NCBI GenBank assembly: GCA_019096155.1
Contig: JAHCVI010000004.1
Span: 682,001-746,000, forward strand
Source: Staphylotrichum longicolle
Lineage: Eukaryota; Ascomycota; Sordariomycetes; Sordariales; Chaetomiaceae
Direction: 5' to 3'
DNA: 64,000 nt
Made by a program: the position numbers and the translations under genes. Numbering within the stretch: the first letter of the stretch is position 1; each line of letters starts with the position of its first letter. This document shows positions 60,615 through 64,000 of this stretch, piece by piece. A model generated the notes under the pieces. It did not search any database. It was not told where the DNA came from and was given only the letters and a program-made list of their open reading frames with translations.

Positions 60615-61420
60615 GCTGTTTCCCTGGGCCGAGCTTCCGCAGCACGGGTCCGTCGGTATGAAATACAAACGGTCCTTTACAGCTCTCGCACGCGTGCCTT
60701 CCCCCTCCCCCCGCCGCTTGTTGCATGGCTAATCTTGGCGATGGGCGTGAATGGGAATGCCAAAATGCGCCGGGTGTTTTCGAGTTTGTCGCCTTTGGCC
60801 TTGACGCTTGACGCCTAAGCATGTTCAGATTCTGCGGTCAAGGACTCGGTCGTAGCCAAGGCCTTCCGCAACCCCTTGCCAAGGGTAGGCACCTGCGGTT
60901 GCAGGACTCTAGCGCGTCGGTTGGCTTCTCTCAACCAATCAAACAGAATCGATGTGTAGGTTACATAATTCCTGCTATGTCAAGCGGCTCGGGGATGTGA
61001 TGAAGGTTGCAACCCTGGGTGGCTGGATGCGATGCGTGCGCGTGGTGACATATCGAAAAGTTTCCTCTTCAAGCATAACAACACGGGGGCTTTTCCTTCT
61101 TGCATTGGATGTCTTACCAAAGTCTGCACCACTGCTTTCCAAGCCATGCCCCGTTTCAGGCAAGGAACTGCTCTGTCACCGGCGCACCTGTCCGCCGAGA
61201 AGTGACATGGGTGCCTTGGTGACAGGATGGCACAATGACAAGCCCGTCAATCTCGGAATAGGGCGGCACGGCCTGAGCGACAGATTACGCGAGCACGGAA
61301 CAGCGGCTTGATAGTTGCGCCGGGGAACGACTGCCACCTGGGGGTTAGTATTATAAGAAAACAGTGCAAGATCGAGCCTTGCTACCGATGTGCACACAGG
61401 GCTACATCATCTCGTTTGAT
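60615..61420. other. Intergenic region upstream of the monooxygenase gene
   Basis: No gene or known motif is recognised in this 806-bp stretch. It should contain the promoter of the flavin monooxygenase gene. Confidence 0.5.
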
Positions 61421-63204
61421 ATGGATTTTACTCAGGAGCTCGACGTCATCATTATCGGCGCAGGGCTCTTAGGTTTGTCCTCCCTCACAATCAGATTTGT
61501 CATCCTGGCGGCTCACATATACTAGGCATTGCTGCCTTGACCCGGATTCGACAAGAGCTACCAAACGCCAGCGTTGCCGTGTTCGAAAAAGGAGACCAAG
61601 TGGGAGGCACATGGGCCAAGAACACGTATCCAGGTCTGAGCTGCGATATACCCTCTCAAGTTAGAAAATCACGATGGCTTGCCCAGTGCTCGCCGGCCTT
61701 CCAAGACAGGCTAACTGACAGGAGTATGGGCAGCTCTACTCGTATTCGTTTGCTCTGAATTCAGAGTGGTCAGACGTGTACGCGTCGCAGCCCGAGATTC
61801 TCGCCTACATTGAGAGCGTGGTGTCTCGTTTTAGCCACTCCAGTCATGTTCATCTGAACCAAGAGTGCACAGCGGCAGAGTGGCTGGATCACGAGTTCCT
61901 CTGGCGCGTCCACTTCGTTGAGGGGCAGTCAGGCCGCAGGTACGTCAAGAATGCGCGGTTTCTCATCGCAGCCGTCGGCTTCAGCGATGTGCCAAACGGT
62001 GCAGAAGGCATCCGGAACATTCAAAATTTTGGGGGTCGGATCTTCCATAGCGCCAACTGGGACCACTCGTTCGACTTTCCGGACAAGAACGTGGTTGTGA
62101 TTGGCAATGGATGCTCGGCGAATCAGTTCGTCCCCCATCTCGTTAAGCACGCGGGAATTCGGAGCATGGTGCAGGTCATGAAAAGTCCGCATTGGATTGC
62201 CCCCAAGGACAATGGCCCAGTGCCCGTGTGGCAGAAGTGGTGAGTCTCTGAATCTCCCCTTCCTCCTCCTAGGACCCCCGTGCTGAGAAAATGTGGCCAG
62301 GCTGTTCCGCTCGTTTCCGGCGTCAACCCGACTGTGGAGGTTTTGGCTAGCTGCGAAGCTCGACTTGGCCTTTACTGTGTTCACGATGAGGACCATAGGA
62401 AAGATGCTCCGAAAGGCCCTGCAGAAGTCGCTCGAGGACTACATCCGGCGCACCGCGCCTTCGGAGTATCACGGTATTCTCATCCCGGATTTTGACTTTG
62501 GAGCTAAGCGGCCGGTTTTGGATCACGGCTACCTCAGCACCCTCCATGACCCACGAGTGAAGCTCCTGCGATCACCCTCACTGGCGGTTGTCGGGCCGCG
62601 CGAGATCCAGGCCGAGGATGGCGAGACCTTTCAGGCCGACGTGATCATCCTTGCCAACGGCTTCAAGACTCAGGAGCCCCTAACTCCCATGACAATCATG
62701 GGCCAAAATGAGGTAGAGCTCCCCAGGCTTTGGCATCAGGAGGGAAATTTTGCGTCAGTCTATAATGGGTATGCCTATACAACTACACGAGGCCATTACT
62801 GAGTAATACGCTGACAGCTTTCTAGTGTCTGTGTGCCGGACTTCCCGAATCTCTTCCTCCTCACTGGGCCAAACACCCTCCCTTCGGGCCACTCAACCCT
62901 TGTGGGTATCGAGTGCTCGGTGGAGTACATCCTCCGACTAATCAGCCGCCTCGTGAAGGAACCCATGGAGACTAAAGGAGTGAAGGTCCAAGTTATGCCA
63001 AGCGCGCACAAGTCCTTCAACGACTGGATTCAGGCAAGGATGCAGGGCCTTGTCTACACGACGAACGTACGAAATTGGTACATTGACGGCCGTTCTGGAC
63101 GGAATACACTCGTATGGCCCGGGACGCAGTTGGAATTCTGGTGGTCAAGGTGCGTGAGGGATGTACGCTGGGGCGATTTCGAAATAGAAAGGAAAGACCT
63201 TTGA
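61421..63204 (+). CDS. Flavin monooxygenase, Baeyer-Villiger type, 512 aa
   Basis: Exons 61421-61472, 61526-61659, 61734-62239, 62301-62768 and 62826-63204 join in frame (introns 53, 74, 61 and 57 bp). The FAD Rossmann motif is IIIGAGLLG near the N-terminus, followed by FEKGDQVGGTWAKNTYPGLS. The fingerprint FGGRIFHSANW (161-171) fits FxGxxxHxxxW of class B Baeyer-Villiger enzymes. The NADPH motif is VVVIGNGCSA (about 182-191), and the C-terminal part has LLTGPNTLPSGHS. The length fits the smaller class B enzymes. The substrate cannot be told from sequence. It lies next to the arsenic genes, but no link to arsenic metabolism can be shown; it could belong to a secondary-metabolite or detoxification pathway. 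Confidence 0.88.
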
Positions 63205-63697
63205 GCCGTGGGTGTGAAGATTAAGAGTCCTGTCGCGTGGCAATCTGATGCAACGTTCCTCTCGTGATTACGTCAAACTGACTACCTAGCTAATAATATA
63301 CATTGTATTAGTTACTGAACACGAACCGATGAGGATGAGAGGCGAGGGAGATCAACAACTGTCAGACATTCTTGATGGACTTGACAAAGGCACGACATGT
63401 ACTTGTGTTGCAGAGTTCCGTTACTGGGTTGGAGTAACGGGCTGGGAACACAAGCTAAGGTAGCTTATGGTAAACCGCCATCCATCCGGATCAACCCCAA
63501 ACGCTGCGAAGAGACTGCGGCATAATATTTCCCTCAGCTCTAGCAGCCCAAGAACGCAAGGAGTGGAAATAGGGAGGCTTGACGATGAGATGACTGAGCC
63601 TCGCGATGTCCGTTCAGCCGGATTGATCAATGGCGGCGGTACGGTGTGGCAGCGCTGCAGGCGGTAAGCCGCTTCTCAGCGACCTTGCTACCCAGGT
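63205..63697. other. Intergenic region, no gene recognised
   Basis: The gap between convergent genes. Only short open frames are present, and none has a recognisable motif. Confidence 0.5.
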
Positions 63698-64000
63698 TTA
63701 AATCGAGGTGATGTAGTCAACAAAGGCAAACAGGATGTGCGTCTGGACACGGCATCCAGTGCCGGGGACCACGGCCCGTCGAAACCCCGGTTTTAACCAC
63801 TCTGCCGCAGTGGACAAGTCGAACTCCGGCGAGTTACAGTTTTTAATGATTAAGTAGGCTTCGCGGCAGGAAATTGTTGACTCGCCGGCACTTGGAGGTG
63901 GAAGGAAGGCGCAATCGTTGATCTGATCCTTGAAGCCGGGTGCAGATAGGTTGTTTGCTGGCAATTCGGTTATAGGTTGCGGGCTGGTGCTCCGCGGCTC
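63698..64000 (-). CDS. C-terminal end of a second regulator-like protein (partial)
   Basis: An open minus frame of about 100 codons that reaches the window edge; its start lies outside. It carries SCREAYLIIKNCNSPEFDLS, EWLKPGFRR, GTGCRVQTHILFAFVDYI and then stops. The pattern of Cys, Leu/Ile and a final hydrophobic FxxVD resembles the C-terminal block of the bZIP protein at 58712-59555 and the C-termini I remember from fungal bZIP factors. The DNA-binding part is not in the window, so the family call is tentative. Confidence 0.45.
   Translation of the reverse strand, partial: EPRSTSPQPITELPANNLSAPGFKDQINDCAFLPPPSAGESTISCREAYLIIKNCNSPEFDLSTAAEWLKPGFRRAVVPGTGCRVQTHILFAFVDYITSI

Noticed and set aside
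61722..61733. Acceptor at 61721 for intron 2 of the monooxygenase
   Set aside because: It is in frame, but lies only a few bases after the branch site. The acceptor at 61733 has normal spacing and gives SQLYSYSF, as in the family.

Overview
The window looks like the genome of a filamentous ascomycete (Pezizomycotina). The spliceable genes carry short introns of about 50 to 120 bp with GTRNGT-like donors and CTRAC-like branch sites. The left half is full of Ty3/Gypsy retrotransposons whose reading frames are destroyed by C-to-T changes that turn CAG and TGG codons into TAG. That is the footprint of repeat-induced point mutation (RIP), a process of this fungal group.

Positions 1 to about 32,528 are a repeat island. 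It starts with three tandem-repeat arrays and unrecognised TA-rich sequence (1-4681). Three incomplete chromovirus-type Gypsy copies follow, all on the minus strand: copy I at 4682-11925, copy II at 11926-17794 plus 25857-26756, and copy III at 26757-32528. A complete plus-strand Gypsy element (17795-25856) sits inside copy II, flanked by the 5-bp duplication ATTAA. A solo LTR (30490-30913) sits inside copy III, flanked by CCGTT. The four elements of the minus-strand LTR type (three element LTRs and the solo LTR) are 423 or 424 bp long.

Positions 33,004 to 53,899 hold a block of four very large genes in the order A<- B<- ->C ->D. A (about 1384 aa) and B (about 1094 aa) are on the minus strand and splice cleanly. 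C (about 1380 codons) and D (about 2427 codons) are on the plus strand. D joins a ComEC-like metallo-beta-lactamase domain to a long beta-rich region that I recognise as DUF6603-like. A, B and C match no family whose function I know, although B and C resemble large uncharacterised bacterial proteins that I recall. C and D contain clustered frameshifts, so they are either recently disabled or affected by sequence errors. This block is the best candidate for an undescribed system.

Positions 55,449 to 60,614 are an arsenic-resistance island: arsH and an ACR3 arsenite exporter are divergently transcribed, followed by a bZIP regulator and a Cdc25/rhodanese-type arsenate reductase. Together they would reduce arsenate, export arsenite, oxidise organoarsenicals and control the response. 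A Baeyer-Villiger-type flavin monooxygenase (61,421-63,204) and the C-terminal end of a second regulator-like protein (63,698 to the window edge) complete the window.
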